Positions 1 to 14,100 of a DNA stretch of 64,000 nt are shown one piece after another; within the stretch, counting starts at the first letter, position 1, and every line of letters begins with the position of its first letter. Made by a program: the position numbers and the translations under genes. The notes under the pieces are model-generated. The model ran no database searches. It was given only the letters and a program-made list of their open reading frames with translations, and was not told the DNA's origin. Source of the stretch: Isoetes taiwanensis (taxonomy: Eukaryota; Streptophyta; Lycopodiopsida; Isoetales; Isoetaceae); assembly GCA_021234155.1 (NCBI GenBank), contig JAJEKV010000067.1, positions 1,796,755 through 1,860,754 on the forward strand, in the 5' to 3' direction.

Positions 1-530
1 TATGGAAAATGAAAGGAATGAAAAGGAAAAGATCTGGAAAGGAGGAAATGAAGAAAAGGAAGGAAGGAAGGAAGGAATGGAATGGAAGGAAAAGGAGGAA
101 TGGTGGAAGGAAGGAAGAATGGAAGAAAGGAAGGAGGAATGGAAGGAATGGAATGGAAGGTGGATGGAATGGAAGGAAGGAAGGAATGGAATGGAATGGA
201 AGGAACGACAGGCTGAGGAAAATTAGTGGAAGAAAAAGAATGAAGGTGGAAAGGAGGAAAACAAGGATAGAACAAGAAAAGAAAACAATGGAAGGAAGGA
301 AGGCATGGAAAAGGAACAAAGGAAGAAATGGAAGGAAATGGATGGAAAGGATGGAGTGGAAGATGGAAAGAGGAAGGAATGGAAGGAAGGAAGGATGGAA
401 GGAATGGAATGGAATGGAACGGAAGAAAGAAAAGGAAATGGAAAAGGAAATACCTGATAGAGCAAAACGGAAAGTGGAAACGTAAAGGGGAAAGGTATAG
501 GGCTTTTCTCACTACAAGCCAAAAACATTT
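1..530. repeat. Polypurine GGAAT/GGAAG low-complexity repeat
   Basis: The plus strand is almost pure A and G, built from irregular GGAAT, GGAAG and GGAAA units. The open frames on both strands (Lys/Glu/Gly/Trp-rich on plus, Phe/Ser/Pro-rich on minus) follow from this composition and are not genes. The repeat runs off the left edge, so its full length is unknown. Normal sequence resumes at about 490-530. Confidence 0.9.
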
Positions 531-1619
531 ATAGGCTCTCAATCCACGCTTCACAATGTCAATTACTACTAGTACTACAATAGTAGTAGCATCCACGATA
601 TTGACAATGTTAGTGTCCAGCTTCATAACAACTGCATATCTACATATATATTATATTCCAACATTAGTGTCTCACTACAACTTTTGGGCAAGTGTGTATG
701 ATCTTAATGTATCGAGAATGATGGACTCAATTCATCATTTACAATGTGCATCTTATGTCCAAATAATACCAAAGATATAGACTTCGACTATACCAAAGCT
801 TTGATTATAGTCTATAGTTATAGGCTTGACTATAGTCTGATCTCAAAACATGCTTCTCAGCCTTTAACATTTTCCTCTCTGGACTTGCTCCCACCAAAGC
901 TCTAAAAATACTTAATGCAATAATTATCTAGCATTGAATTAGGTTTTGTTTAACATGATGTTAACAAAAGTTTTTATTTTATAATAAAAAGTTACAAAAG
1001 TTAGATTATCACCCAAGCTTTTTCTAATTGCGCCAAAACATTTACAAAGTTAACTTATGCCCAAAGAACTGGCACCATTACTAGTTTTAATAACAGATAG
1101 ATAGGCATTTATATGTCATGCCACATCGCGCCATTCATGTGACATATGACGGACCTCAGAGACTCTGGAACACAAGATCCTGGAATAGAGGAGGCCTGGT
1201 CTTGAGGGTCTTTGGGTGGTAATCGCTGTACCTAACATAAAGGCTCCCCCGACCTTCTACGCTGGTCTAGGCCTCGACAGCCGGTCACCTAGAGTGGCCG
1301 GTATGGGTCCGACACTGGTAGTGGTGTGGACCCGCGATAGTACCCATGCACTTTGAGTAGATTTAGGTGAGTAAGTTGGGTACGGATCCCATTGTTCTCT
1401 CATCGTAAAATGTATGGCCAAGGTCTACGGGCAGTACCATACGCTTAGAAGGAGGAGAGAGGAAGAGAAACATTTGAAATAACTTTAAAACTCCTTTAAA
1501 TCCTTTTTATTAAGGCCGACAAGATTTTATTTTATATTTTCATAAAATAGTTGCTTTTAATTCAAAATAAAAGTTTCTTTATTAACATTACAAAAATATT
1601 TACACCAAGTATTCCCCTC
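531..1619. other. No gene seen; AT-rich with a GC-richer patch
   Basis: This is AT-rich sequence with many stops in all frames, apart from a GC-richer patch at about 1,140-1,460. I recognise no protein or RNA motif. The patch could be the edge of an old retroelement, but there is no terminal motif to prove it. Confidence 0.5.
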
Positions 1620-2987
1620 AAAGAGGTTAAGGATGCTCCCCCAGATTCCTCGGGCGGGCTTTGTGGGCCAAATCTCTGTGCATTATGGTGACCCTCTTCA
1701 AGGTGATCGCGAAAGATTACATGCCATTTCAGCAGTACCAAGTAGGTTTCACAGCCTCTTTGAGCTTAAAATTGTAGTTAGTCCGGAACGGAGATCGGTC
1801 TTGAATCGCTGGCGCTGACTGCATCAACCTTCAGCGGTATTTCCCTCGACGTAAGCCGTAGACTTCGAACTTGGCGATTTCCTGGCAGGCCACCTGCACC
1901 GGGTCGGTACCGTGGAGGCTTCCTCTCAGGTTCGCGCTTTACAGGCGGGTCTGCCGATGTCGCACCGCTCTTTAGCCTCCCAACAGCATCTACGGGGAGC
2001 TACTCAATTGGCTATCGCCCGGCTCTGAGCTCGTTTCTTCCCAAAAGCCCGGACAGCTTCTGGCTTTGTAACGATCACGGTCTTATGGGCTACACCTCCT
2101 TCCTCCTGCTAATGCTTGATGCGCTCTGGATTGGGTCTCGCCCACTCCTGCATGTTTCCTCCATCTTGCTTCATCCCGCTGGTTTGTCGGTCCCGTTTCC
2201 TCCCGCCAAGCTTTCTCCTGCTTCCTCCCTAAGCCTCAAATCTTCTTGGACTGAAAGTAAAGTTTGGCCGCAAAGACATTAAGTTCATTTTGGTAATCAA
2301 GCAGTCGCTAGTATTCATATCTATCTCAATGGTGGTCGATAGTCTAAGTCGATATCGGTGATTTTCTCCCCATATGAAACCGGGCTGAACCCCTCATGCC
2401 AGGTATGGGGAACCTCACATCAATGACGTGTTCCCCAGGTACCAGAGCTCCCTTCCACTGCCGTGATCCACTCGGGCCGATCTCCCTATGATCTTTCTCC
2501 TCTCTGCCAAACCCCCGATATCGGGCTCTGGCTCGGCCTCGGGATATCTTCCTCCTCCGCATGGCCTTCCCGGCTTCTGGAGGGATAGACTCTACCGAGC
2601 ACTCATGACCATGTCAGTTGCTCTCAACAATGGTATAGGAGACATGGTTCAACGGATCAAGAATGGTTTCAGAAGTGATAGATAGAAATGGAATCCCATC
2701 GTTGTTCTCAAACCTATTTACCAAATTTCATCCAACGCGATATCAAGGGCTGGCTCCAGAGCCATGTGCTTGGCAATCATAGCTGCAAATCTCCACGATG
2801 CTCGAGTAGATGGGTCCGGGCGCTTTGTGATAGCCATAGCTGATAGTGAGGTCATGCAAAGGGATGGGCAAAGGGGCTTAAGATGCACAAGGCAATAAGC
2901 GGGCTGCCAGGAGCAAGGTCCCGGTCTGCGGCGATGCATGAGGGTGGTTCAAAGCGTTGGAGGCTAAGCAAAAAAAAAAAAAAAAAA
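1620..2987. other. GC-richer block ending in an A18 tract
   Basis: The block is GC-richer than its flanks and ends at an uninterrupted run of 18 A at 2,970-2,987. The short open frames on both strands (for example 2,488-2,685 plus and 2,718-2,939 minus) match nothing I recognise. A GC-rich body followed by poly-A would fit a decayed retroposed copy in plus orientation, but no flanking direct repeat was identified. Confidence 0.35.
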
Positions 2988-5159
2988 CAAATGACAAGAA
3001 ATGGTTTGTTAAACAACCACTTAACTTTTAAAATTTCAAATTTTTTCCTTATTAACTCTCAAATTTTATTATTAAAAAAATTATACCTAGCTGGAAATAA
3101 TGCGAACTCACTTGCCTGCCGGTTGCATTATACTAAGCTCGCCGATCAAGGCCGCCGAAAAGCAAGCTACTGAAGTTGATCTGGCGGGTCTGGCGATTCG
3201 GTTCGACTTTAGTTCGGGCACGACAAAGATGCAAGCCAGCTTTGACTAAACTATGCAAGCGGCGCTCGAAGTTTGTTTTGGGCTCGCCTCTGACCATTTT
3301 CGCCTAGAGTTGATCAAGTTTCTAAGGTAATTCGAGTACCACTAATGGAACCATCATTCGCCATTTGAGCTACCCATCGACACCGTTAGGCTCCAATCTT
3401 GGCCCCTCCATCAAAGCAATTTCTAACTACCCTAACACCAAGCCAACAACAAAGAGAACTAACGCATTACATTGACTTAGCTCTCCTCCTAACTACCGGG
3501 CCGAAAGTTAGTGTTTGCCAGCGTTATGATTTCGAGCAACCTAAATCACGTTTCATACCACCGCGGACGCCCCAATATATACCAATCTCTGACGTATACA
3601 TATTCCGGATTCCCTTCCCTCCCATGGCGACCACCATGAGCAGGCTCCTCCGTCCGTGTTCGGGCCATCTATGAAATGAGGCCCGAAAAAGGACAACGAA
3701 GGGGTCATTCGCCCACGCCAATGGACTCCCACGCCGTGGAAGCATGAATACAAGGGTTAGCACACAAGACCTAATATACATAAATAACCACCACTTAATG
3801 GTGGCGATCCATCCAAAAATACCAACGCATAGAATATGCATCTAATTCTAAGAAAAACGCCCAAAACCCAGTTCTACCCCGGCTCGTGACCCAAAGAGAT
3901 TCACCGACGGCCGGGCTCTCAAGAGACTGCCAGACCGAAGCCTTGGTGCATGGCGCTATCGGGTATAGAACATCTAGCTGGGTTGTCCACTCCATCCGGG
4001 CCTCCGTGCAATAATTTTGCAGATGGGTCAATTCATGCTATGGCTTCGCTTATAGCCTTCCTGAGACGCAGTTCAAGGGAATTTCTTTGAGCCTACTCCG
4101 TGCTCATGACGCCTGGTCCGAGGCAGGCCTGGGAAGCCGCCCCTTCCGCAATCACAAGGGTTCCATGGGCAGCTAGAGAATACGTACGACAATCTCCGCA
4201 TCCCGCATCCTAATTTTACTCACCCTTAAATCTTACTCAAAGTGCAAGGTGCTCCATACGGATCACACTCTCTACACCCGGAGTGTCGGGACCCATACCC
4301 GCCCTCTCTACGCGGACCGGGTTATCGCCTAGCTCATCAGAGTCTCTGGGAGTTTTAGATGCTCGTGCAAGACCCCCACCCCTCATGTCATCACTGTTCC
4401 TCGTCCGGGTGCTGCTGCACTTCATAGCATCTAGGGACCCGGGTGGGCTCTTGTGCACAAGTCAGTGATATACAATGGGATTCATTGTGGCTTATCTAGG
4501 AGCATACTACAATACACGGTCTGTGAGGTCTCTACCCCTGCATCCTCGCTTCGTGAAGTCGACAAAACAAAAGAACTAACAATCCATCCTTTCAGAGTAA
4601 GAACCAGACTGAATATAAAGAGAACTGCTTGTACAATCATGTTATTTCTATGATTGAATCACAAAGAGAACGAGAAACGGACACAACCAAGTTTCATCTT
4701 AACCACATAGCCACCCACCACTCGGGCCGACTCGTTCATGGGCGCCTATCTCTCGAGTTTGAGAATTCAGTCAAGATTCACCGACGCACCGTGGCGCGGT
4801 GGTTTCCTCGCTGGTGTATGATGGCCACCCCGGCCTTCCTTGGTCGATCTTCGAGTCAATCACGTGGATAGCCGCTGGTATCCTAACTTGGCAAACCCCA
4901 TGTCGCTTCACCATCGCGGCGCCTTCCCAAACAGTAATTAGCCCACTGTTACTATAATGGTATCTACCTTTGTTGGGCATAAATTAGGAACCTTTAATTT
5001 TTCTTTTTATTCTCCTGTTTAACCCCTTCTCCTCCCTTTGTCTTCCCTTTCTTCCCCTTCCCCTTTTTTTTCTTTCTATTTCTTATCAGCCTTTTTCCCT
5101 TTTTATCAAAGTTCATAAGCCGATTTATTTTTAAGCAAAATGATAAGTGACAAAAGAAA
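2988..5159. other. No gene seen; pyrimidine tract near the end
   Basis: No coding region is supportable. Stretches at about 3,840-4,470 are relatively GC-rich and could be old LTR-retrotransposon debris, but I see no primer-binding site, polypurine tract or protease/RT motif. A C/T-rich tract lies at about 4,996-5,105, directly before the GATC-dense block. Confidence 0.5.
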
Positions 5160-6480
5160 AGCCTGATCTGCCGGATTGCCTGATCTCGAGTGGAGTGGTT
5201 TGCCGTGTTTCGGATCCGCCGATTCTTTGCCGGATCTCGGAAGTGAATTCTTGATGTTGATGCCGGATTTGCGATCCCGGATCTGGCCGCGCAGTTCGAT
5301 CCGCCTTTGCCGATTTCGGAAGCGCCTGATTTTGATCTGCCGCAACGGGCCTTTGATTCGGATCGATCTGATGCCTTCGATCTCTGCCGATAGTTTGATC
5401 CGCTGCCGCAGCGACGGCAAAAGATCTGCGCGTTTTAAGGATTATCGCTGGTATGACGGTCGAAGTCTGATCTCTGATGCCCGGATCGCTGATCCTGGAT
5501 GATCGACGCCGCCCGCCTTTGATCTGATGGATCGCCGATGCTGCCTGCCCGGATCGGATCGCCTGCCTGCCTTCGATCAGGGTTTGCGCGATTGAGGGCG
5601 CCTGACGCTTCTGCCGTTCTGTTTTGCCTGATTGCTTTTGGTGCCGGTTTGCCGCTCGTTGTTTCGTCGTTTGCCGTCGATCCTGCATGATCGCCGCCTT
5701 TCGTTCTAGCGGACAAAAAAAAAAGATAATTTTGATTTCACCGACGATCCAATCTGATCCGATGAACGATTTACTTTTGAGAATGAACCGGATTTTGCGA
5801 TTTCCAGGCGGATCCCTTTGAGCGCCTTTGATTTTCGATGTCGCGCCTGATGGCCGATCTGCCGCCAAAAATGATAAAGCGCGGATCGAAACGAGTGCCT
5901 GATCTGCCGGATCGCTCGATCTGCCTGATGTTTCGCCTTCGGATGCGCAATTTCGGATCCGCTGATTCTGCCTGATCTGGCGGCCGCGTTAATGAAAATT
6001 GATCCGGATTCTGGAAGCAATTATCCGCGTGCCGATTTCGGAATGCCTGATTTTGCCGGATCTGCGCGGCCTGCAATTTGTCCGGAATTTTGATCTGAAT
6101 CGATCTGATGTTTCGACTGGAAACGCAGCAATTGATCCGCTTTGCCGGGCTGCCGATCTGCAAGTTTCTGGCCTGCCCGGATAAAGTCTGATCTCGATCC
6201 CAGCGCCCGGATCGGCGATCGGATTGATCTCGCTGATCGACACGCCTGATCTGATTCCCGGCGATGGATCGATGCTGCCCGCGTGTTCGATCGCGATTCC
6301 GCCTGCTGGATTCGCCGCCAGCCAGTTTGCCGTGATGGGCCGCCTGCCTGGAGTTTGGTGCAGTTTGCTGGAAGCGCAATGGAAGCCAAGATTGCCCTGC
6401 TTGATCGATCTCGGTACTTGACGTGCTGACGAAAAGATAATTTGATCAACGACATTGATCCGACTGTCCGGTGGTCCGGG
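5160..6480. repeat. GATC-dense, CTGCCG-rich repeat island with a diverged ~735-bp duplication
   Basis: By hand I count about 54 GATC tetranucleotides in 1.3 kb, against about 5 expected by chance. They are embedded in variants of TGATCTGCCGGATCGC. Two parts match imperfectly about 735 bp apart: text near 5,206-5,370 recurs near 5,955-6,105, sharing a CGGATCCGC..GATTCT stretch and an ATCGATCTGATG stretch. Long open frames on both strands (up to 245 codons) are rich in Arg/Gln/Ser/Asp/Ile and follow from the repeat; no domain is visible. The block is much more GC-rich than its neighbours, so it is probably a diverged satellite or minisatellite. Confidence 0.7.
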
Positions 6481-9400
6481 ATCGGATTTTACCTATAGCT
6501 TAATTTTAATCCTTTTAAGAGTAACCCCCTAGGTTGCAATTAAGTTCCCATACCCCATGGTGGCGCATCTTTGGGGCGAATGGCTTCAGATTTGTACATG
6601 TCCTCAGATGAATCGTGGCGTGGGCCGGGTATAAATCGTGGGCGTCACGGCGATGCGAGCTCTGACCCACAGCCCTTTTTGGGGCTTGAGAATGGCGCGG
6701 TGGCTTCAACAAAGCATGAGGCGATGATGAATGACGTAATATATGAGTTCCACACATGCAATCTGAATGCACTGTACCATCATTGTTGATAAAGTGCGGT
6801 GGAAGGGAGGGTTTATAGAAGAGTACATGCCGTCGCGATGATGGATTGGCCCTTCCACGCCACCTCCACGACATTCAAATTTGCAATGAATGGTGAAAAT
6901 TTAATATAGCATTCAAATTGTCATGTGTTACAAAACCCGTCCAGGTACTTCTTGGTTAGGTATTTGCCCTACGGTGGTATAAAATATGAAGGAAGGAAGG
7001 CGAACACCAAAATTGCCCAAAGCCAAAACCTTGATAAAAGACCTTGGCGGTTGCAGCTTGACATCCTGACACATCCTTCATTGGGTTGCTTAATCTCCAC
7101 CAGCAAGAAGGGCACCGGAAACAACCAACTATTCACTGTCCATGGCTACAATTGAGTATTGGATGGGCCTTTTACGGGGAGCTCGGGAAGATTTTACGTG
7201 CGGAAGGCACCCTGAGACTTTGGCCATGCAGGGCAAACGAGCTCGGCTTCCGAGGAAATGATTTGGAGTAAGCGGAGCCGATTGCAAGCATCGCTCCTCA
7301 TACATGGGACCATTGAAGGGACCAAACATACCCAAAATTCAATCATTCAAGGATGTGAAGAAGGAGTATATTCATTATGTACGTCCGATGGCGTGTTTGG
7401 CGCCCACATGGGTAAGAATGCGCCCGCGGAGGCCCCAAATGGATGATAAGAGGAATTTTGAGGCAGTCTGAGTCCCACTTGGTGAGAACTGTCCCATGAG
7501 AACCAAGTGTGCAGTAATTATGTTAGCTGGAAGAAAAGATGGGCCAGCACTTTAGTGATATTGAATTGGAACAATGACTACCGCTTGGGCTCCATCAGGC
7601 AGGGAAAAACTCTAACCTTGGCCGAGATTCCGGTGCCATTCTTTGGCTTATGTCACGACCCTCGGCCAGTGATGCTTATTGAGTGTGGAAAAATTGGCAT
7701 GAATCGAAAAATAGGTCATAAATTAGGGTTTTGTACAAAAATAATGAAATTGTGTAGTGTTGAAAGGCCCTTGGGCGAGATCCACAAAAAGCGGTAAGTG
7801 GTCATTTTGGCAAAGCTTAAGAATTACAAATCTGAGCTTATAACCTAGAATAATTCCGTTGAGACAGTGATTAGGTGGATGAAAGCGATGTAGGAGGGTG
7901 TAAGCGCAAGGGACATACGTTTTACTCTGGAAGAGTGGGTAGTTTGATTTAAGGTTAGCTAGGCTCTCCTTAAGGTATTTTTATATCATTTGCATCTACA
8001 AAACCCATTAATGACGCAAAAGCGAAAACCAAAGGCTAAAACTAGAAACTCACAGCGGTAGCATTCCTTAGGCGCCTCACGCCCACTGGGGAAAAAAAAT
8101 CCGCGAGATAGAAAAGCACAAAAGCTCATACACTTCCATTTTATTATGCCTTGTATTGTTTGTTTTGTTATGCATTAGTCATTTGGACTTGAATCCTTAC
8201 ATTTTGTTTGCGACAAAAAGAACCACGGTTTTCAAGCTATGATTGTTCTTTCTAAAGAAACATAAAAGAGACGAAATAGTATTATCCAAAAGCAGGATTA
8301 GGAACTACTAATAGTGGGTACTGGGCGTTCATACTCATCTGTCGTATATAGACATGTGTACAATGCTTAGCCATATTTTAGGGGGAATAAAGGGAATGGA
8401 AGAGACAGTAGCCACAACCATTTTCAAGTAACACTTGCTCCTATTAATCGAAGTACATGCATGCGTTAGTTGTCACAATCTAGCAAGTAGCGTGAAACGG
8501 TGCCTGATGGAAAGATCATTTTACGTTAAAGTATAGGTGCAATGAGGAATAAACTAACACAGAACATTCGCGAAACTTCCACATGCATCATAGAGCACCA
8601 AATTCTAACATCTAAAGTTTTTAGAAAATATATAAAGAGGATGTTAGGAAATGACCCAGCTTGCACGATTGATTCCCATGGCCATGGGGATGCGACAACA
8701 AAGTGGAATCGGATCAAATTGAAACATAATAAGATCGTAATTCTTAGCTTGAAATCTCATAGAATTTGATGAGAGACCTTGAGGTCAATTCTAAATAAGA
8801 TGCTAGAAAATCGTGCAAGATTCACTAACTTTGATGAAGAATATTCGATGGTTAGAAAGGATGGTCACGAACCATAGATGCTTCCATGGTGTATGTATAT
8901 GTGTCATGCTTCAACTTCTTCATATACGCAACGAGAGGAAGGATGAAATCAGAACAGGAAAGGATGCGGTAAAACTAAATGAAAGAAAGAAATTACACCC
9001 ATCTGTTTATTGTTGCTCATGTACAACTCCTTGCAATGCAGCACAATTACGTCGAATATAAGAAAAGCATAAAAGCCTAGGTTATAGTAAAGGGCTGCAG
9101 CAGTTCATGGCTTGGGCAATAGTTTTGAGTTTTGCTTGGAAGCTAAAAACATAATGCAAAACCCGATCTTCAAAAAAGAGCACTTACAAAATGCATGAAG
9201 TACAATACATGTGAATTTTTAGTAAATGAAGACATAGAAGTTGATACAATGTCTTGATTAATTTCTTAAAGATAATCTTGTCCACGGATGTCGTAGGGGA
9301 TCATGAACACATTGCTCGAGAACACATTTATCCAGGAAGTTACCATTATCTGCATTTACTGTGAATAAACATGAGAGTTGATGCGGAGGAAAGAAAATGC

Positions 9401-11124
9401 TTAGCTTTTAAGTAAAAGCGAGTATTGGAGCTCGATGGGGGAGCAGGTTGGGTCATGGAGTTGCTCAATGTCGAACAATTCCGGTTTCCATAACATCACT
9501 AATTACTTAAGCATGCTTTAGATGTAACAAAAACATGAATTGACAACCTCGTGGATAATGTGATCCTATTAAGACACCCCAACATGTTGATCTTCATTTT
9601 GAAGAATATATTTGCTTTCCGCATTACATGGTCTCGATCTGCCAAAATAATAGTGAAAAAGGCCCTTCCCAAGCAATCCGCGCATTCGATTGAACAAAAG
9701 GTACCTTCAAATAGTATTATATAGATTGGAGTCTATTGGATAACCTCCCAACAACTGGTGCCAATTTGCTTATCAAATTGTCCATTAGTTGCCAAAATTA
9801 TAAGAATGTGTAACCATTCACATGCGATCTTTCTAAGAATAATCAAATGGTCTCGTATATCATTTTCTAGGGACTACCCATGCTTGCTAAACCGCTATCA
9901 CTTACTAAGCATATTATCGCAACCAATGTCACATAATATAAGACCATCATCATCAAAGAAATAATCATGAGCAAACACACCACCCTTGATCTTTTGTTAC
10001 ATAAGAGATGCTCATTAGAGGGCAGCAATGATCCACAACATGAAGGCAAATGGTACATCAAAATGGGTACTATTACCAACTTGGGTAATTTAAACACTAT
10101 CAAAGCAAACATATAAACTTGCCCATTCTCATTTAAGAATGTGTTGCATGGGATTATAAATACTAGACATGCTTGCCATTGCTTGTCTGCACATTACAAA
10201 AGAAAAATATACCTTCAAACAATTCACGCATGCATTGGGAGTCAATGAATTTGTCCTTCCATCCGGCAACTACATTTATGCAATTTTTCTATTTGTTGAA
10301 ATTTATACTATGCCATGATCATAAATAATGATTCCTTGATCTAAAGAATGTGACAATACTTCTCAAATATTCATAGTAGAATGTCCGAAATCTTTGGTTG
10401 TGTGCAGTGACACTCATATTATCTAATAATTTAGCCAAATTTGCATTTATATTATCGTTTTCAACACATTTATATTGGTGATTCTCGAAACCGCGAGGGT
10501 AATGATTTTAAGTCTCTCATGCAAAGTAGCACCTTTTGAGTCTGCGAGATGCGTCCAGAATAAATGATATCGAATAAATTGCCCAAATGCTTAAGCCATG
10601 TTCATTTTATTTATATACAATGGACACTTGATTAACTACTGCAAGACACTTGCCTCCATGTCACTAATAATAGATATGCAGTGCTAATTAGATTATTCTT
10701 AGTGATGTTTGGCGTATAAATGAAATTGTTGAAATCATTTTCAAAGATTTTTGAGTTCTCACCTAGGGAACAGCAAAAGAGCTAATTACGGCCAGAACAT
10801 ATTTGTGTTTGCGCTACCAATGTTCATTTACATGTAGTTCTAAGTTTAACATATAGCTCTGGTTAACATGTCATAGTAGAAGGCGATGTATGAAATGCAA
10901 TTTAACGCTACCCACCTTAGCAAGATAGAAACATGACGAGCTTGGCCTTATATTGCCACCATGAAAGTTGGCAATATGGGTTACGGCGCATAAGTATTAA
11001 GTACATGATGTGTTCTATGCGGGCCCCGCCTAAGCAATACAAGTCAAAATTTGAGATAGACCAAGAGACATATCTTTAAAATCACGAAGCTTATTCGAGG
11101 ATATTGTGATTAAGCGCACGATTT
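6481..11124. other. No gene seen; unique-looking decayed sequence
   Basis: AT-rich intergenic sequence with only short open frames. The longest, 7,507-7,797 plus (96 codons), matches nothing I know. I see no RNA gene, LTR pair or TIR pair. Confidence 0.5.
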
Positions 11125-14100
11125 TTCATAAAGTGAAATTGCAAAAGCAATTTCTGCTTCTTCTAACATTATAGAGATGAGAGATGGATGGAGTTGGTAG
11201 CATTTGAAGCCAATTCCAACACCTAAAAGAAACTACATGTCGATATAAAAAACAACGAGGAAGAAGCCAAAGCCAAGTCTTTAGCATTCGGGTATTAGGA
11301 ACTCTAGTAAATTCTTCGACTCTTGTATCAGGAACCATCTGTCAAATATATCAAAATGTTAAAGAACCTTAACAAAACAATGTTAAAACGAGGGTCGTTA
11401 AAAACACAGTATGTTACTTTAGAAAATTAATTCGTGCTGGGGAGAAAATGATTGCAAGTAAAGGAAACCACAATTTATAGAAATCTTACACATTACACTA
11501 TTTGTTTTCTTTAGCCTTGCTCCTGATTTATAAATCTTAATATTGCCAGTCTGTTTTCTTTAAGCCCTTGCTCACAATGGCATTCCCCTTACACATTGGC
11601 GTTTCTGACGTTACCAACAATTTTAATCAAAAGCACCCTTGCTATGATAGATTAAGGGCAACACGGTGGAAGCAACTAGTGATAAGATAGCTTTGAAGGC
11701 ACAGGTTTCATCTGAAGCATAAAACTAATAAAGATGGTGGCGTTATTAGACATGAGATAATGTTGCGAGAAAGACAACAAAGATGAATATGCGCTCGACA
11801 TGACTTTTGGAGTGTTCAAGTGAGACTCACCACCTACGAGAGAGAGTGGCTCAAGGGGGTAAGAAATCACGAGCCTTAATTCAAAACATATCTATAGGAG
11901 CGAAATGCACAATTTGGTTTAAGGGGCCGCATGCGAACATCACCAGCCACAGCTTGTCGAGATTAAGATCAAGTATTTACACTTGTAATTACACTTTTCG
12001 ACTTCTAAATGGAAAAATAACAAAATCTATCATGGCGAAATTTGAATAAATTGACGTACAAAATAGGACTTCTTCCCTCGTTTTGGATCTACTAGAGTAA
12101 AGAAGGATACCACGAGAGTTAGGAATTAGGAAAAAGCTGTGGAGAGCAAGGCATTTACAATAGCGATTTTCAAGATCATCTTTGGAAAAAGCATATTTAA
12201 AGAAAACTTTATGAAAAATTACTACAAAGCGAATTCACATTTGAGGCGACTGTTGTGGAAGCGGGGTTTCTCAGACCCATAAAGTTGGATGGTGCCTGTT
12301 CTAACAGAATGATTTCGATCAACTGTAATGACGAGCATTTGTAAGTTGTGGTCTAGGTGAGGCATCGCGCCAAAATGTCTTTCCACTTTACATAAAGAGA
12401 AATAAAAGAAGAGGTCAATTAATGCAATAAAAAAAGTTACCTAAAATAGAGACAAAAACATTGAATGAAGGGACTTCAATGGCATATGGCCGTATGACAT
12501 TGGCACCGTTGATAAGCCCGTTTTCTTTAACGAAATGAAGATAGACATGTAAGCCATTTCTTTGAATCAAATGTAAGCAGTTAAAGGTTTTAGCCATTCT
12601 TGAAACCCGATTATACAAATTCAAAGTTGTGGAACTTGAGATGTTTTCAAAATTATAATGTCCACATTTCATATTTTTTACGCATGAATGGCAGCTCATA
12701 AAACCTTGGACTACGCATAGATCATGTTGGCGATGTCCCTTGAAAGCGCGGAGATTTAGTTTCTCTCAATTGCAAGTGCAGCGAGATGCAAGGTCACATC
12801 ATCCAGAAATCGAATTTCATAGGCATATCTGGGACTAAGGTGTATGGAATTGAGGCTGCACGCCAGAATGTCGCTAATGATGAACTATCTGGATCACACC
12901 CTTTTAACAGGGAAATTTCACGAGGAAAATGCACTACTTGCGGAGATAAATAAATGCATATGAGAGGTTAGCATTGATAGATAGCCAATAAAATGATTAT
13001 GGATAAATAATAGTTTTAATGTAAAGAATTGCAAAACAATTTGCTAACGCTAACATTATAGAGATGAGAGATGGGTTGGTAGCATTTTGAAACCAATTTA
13101 ACACCTTTAAAAAGAGAAACTCTTGTATTGATATAGAAAGAAACAACAGGGAAAACCAAAGCCGAGTCTTTAGCATTACAATTGTTAAAGAACTCTAAAG
13201 TAAATTCGACTCTTGTATCAGCAAGGAACCATCTATTAAATATATCAAAATGTTAAAAGAACACAACAACAAAACAATGTTAAGAGCAAGGGATGCGTTA
13301 AAACCGCGGTATATTTTTAGAGAAATTGAGTGCATTAAAATGATTGCACAAGTAAAGGAAACCACAATTTATAAAATCTTACACCGATACTATTTGTTTT
13401 CTTTAAGCCCTTATACAATTTATAGAAATCTTATCTTGACCAGGTCTTTTTCATTTTCTTTAAGCCCACTTTACTCACAATGGCATTCCCCGCACATTGG
13501 CATTTACCGGCATTTACCAACAATTTGAATCAAAACACGGGTGCTATAGTTAAAAGGAGCAACAGTCGACCCAACCGGTGATAAGATAGCTTTAACGAAG
13601 GCACCGGGTTTTACATCCTGAGAAGCATCAAAACTAATAAAAGATGGTAAGCGGTATTGAACACATGAGATAATGTTGCGAGAAAGACAACAGCGAAGAT
13701 GAACCATGGCAAGCTCAACATGACTACTGGATTGTTCCAAGTGAGATACGTGCCTGATGGCTCGAGGGGTAAATCGACATGAATTCAACATATCTATAAG
13801 GCGAGAAATTGCACAATTTGGTTAAGGGCCTTGTACAGAAACATCCTACACATGCAACATTAGAATTAAGATCACGTCATTGCACTTGTAGTTACGCCCA
13901 CTGCGACTTCTAATGGAAAAATATAAAATCTATCTGGCGGTGAATAAATTGACATGCGAAATAGGACTTCTTCTATAGTTTTTGGATCTACAAATGCGAA
14001 GGATACCCGAGGATTCAAATTAGGAAACGAGGAGGGAGTTATTATGGAAGCTCTGATAGGTGCTTTTTCCATCTTGGCTCCGACCTTGAGTAGGACGATT

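Noticed and set aside
2-528. Lys/Glu/Gly/Trp-rich plus frames and a Phe/Ser/Pro-rich minus frame
   Set aside because: Artefacts of the GGAAT/GGAAG repeat.
5131-6455. Long Arg/Gln/Asp-rich minus frames (up to 245 codons)
   Set aside because: They arise from the repeated GATCxGCCG text; several overlapping frames are equally open and none has a motif.
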